DNA of 64,000 nt, from contig CAVZOP010000002.1 of NCBI GenBank assembly GCA_963776935.1, forward strand, positions 558,001 through 622,000. Direction: 5' to 3'. Shown piece after piece: positions 63,780-64,000 of the stretch (position 1 is the stretch's first letter; each line of letters starts with the position of its first letter). This DNA is from JALOLG01 sp963776935 (lineage in GTDB: Bacteria > Actinomycetota > Acidimicrobiia > Acidimicrobiales > Ilumatobacteraceae). A program made the translations under genes and the position numbers. Below the pieces are notes generated by a model. The model ran no database searches and was not told where the DNA came from. It was given only the letters and a program-made list of their open reading frames with translations.

Positions 63780-64000
63780 CTAGAAGTCGAGGGCGGAGAG
63801 CTCCGGGATCCATCCGGCGGCCCGTTCGACCGCAGTGGCCCAGCGTGCCCGGTCGAGCGGCTCTCCGGGATCCACCATCGCCGCCGGGCTCCAGGCGTTG
63901 GCGATGTCGTCGAGCCCCGACCACACACCGGTGGCGAGCCCGGCGAGCAGGCCGGCGCCGAGCGTCGTCGCCTCGGTGACCGGTGACACCTCGACCGGTT
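63780..64000 (-). CDS. FGGY carbohydrate kinase C-terminus, glycerol-kinase-like (partial)
   Basis: Only the last 73 or so codons lie in the window. They read SPVTEATTLGAGLLAGLATG, VWSGLDDIANAWSPAAMVDP and ARWATAVERAAGWIPELSAL, ending at a TAG at 63780. TEATTLGAGLLAGLATGVW corresponds to the ExTALGAAxLAGLAVG segment of glycerol kinase and related FGGY kinases. It is upstream of, and same-strand with, the ferritin-like genes. Glycerol kinase is the best guess, but other FGGY kinases fit. Confidence 0.7.
   Translation of the reverse strand, partial: PVEVSPVTEATTLGAGLLAGLATGVWSGLDDIANAWSPAAMVDPGEPLDRARWATAVERAAGWIPELSALDF

Overview
The window is about 64 kb of high-GC actinobacterial DNA. Three things point to an Acidimicrobiia (Ilumatobacter-like) chromosome: secreted proteins built from repeats ending in VDVTGWF, long Thr/Pro linkers in exported proteins, and a probable F420-dependent luciferase-like oxidoreductase. 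That placement is inference, because no ribosomal marker is present. At least thirteen conserved genes are split by single-base frameshifts, some in G-runs, so uncorrected indels in the assembly are likely. I give such genes as one locus and name the break.

1-17 kb is a cell-surface polysaccharide locus. A tightly overlapping minus-strand operon (6815 to 1) encodes three GT4 glycosyltransferases, a GDP-mannose 3,5-epimerase-like enzyme, a Wzy/O-antigen-ligase-like protein and a Wzz-like protein. Across a divergent gap lies a membrane acyltransferase fused to a PhoX/DUF839-like domain. Then come a secreted VDVxGWF-repeat protein interrupted by an amber codon, a DegT aminotransferase, and sugar-nucleotide genes: an SDR epimerase, a C-methyltransferase, an RmlC-like epimerase, and glucose-1-phosphate cytidylyltransferase in frame with a GT2 transferase. 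These suggest a CDP-linked, possibly C-methylated deoxysugar. The CDP-glucose 4,6-dehydratase is not in the window.

17-37 kb is mixed. It holds a deletion chimera of a cyclase and a substrate-binding protein, a TIR-transmembrane-B-lectin-PASTA protein, two inositol-phosphatase-like enzymes (one in frame with DUF3500), an F420-type oxidoreductase, a cupin, an alpha/beta-hydrolase-SARP regulator, an APH-type kinase, an acyl-CoA synthetase, an EAL-HDOD protein, a methyltransferase, a divergent UnbU/UnbV-type pair, a DUF5655 protein, an SDR and tRNA-Val(UAC).

37-54 kb holds small secreted proteins (Excalibur, CAP), two paralogous large secreted proteins sharing an identical tract of about 530 bp and similar upstream elements, a cold-shock gene, the glgA-glgC pair, a class A penicillin-binding protein, a CdsZ-type zinc-ribbon protein, a histidine phosphatase and a transmembrane protein with tandem 14-residue repeats.

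54-62 kb looks like an accessory island. It has two small genes, a 1643-residue caspase-STAND ATPase-TPR protein directly followed by a cytoplasmic LCAT-like lipase, then a broken tyrosine integrase next to the 3' end of rnpB. I infer a protease/lipase cell-suicide or anti-phage module, and this is the strongest candidate here for a new system. The window ends with rnpB, two exported ferritin-like proteins and the C-terminus of a glycerol kinase.
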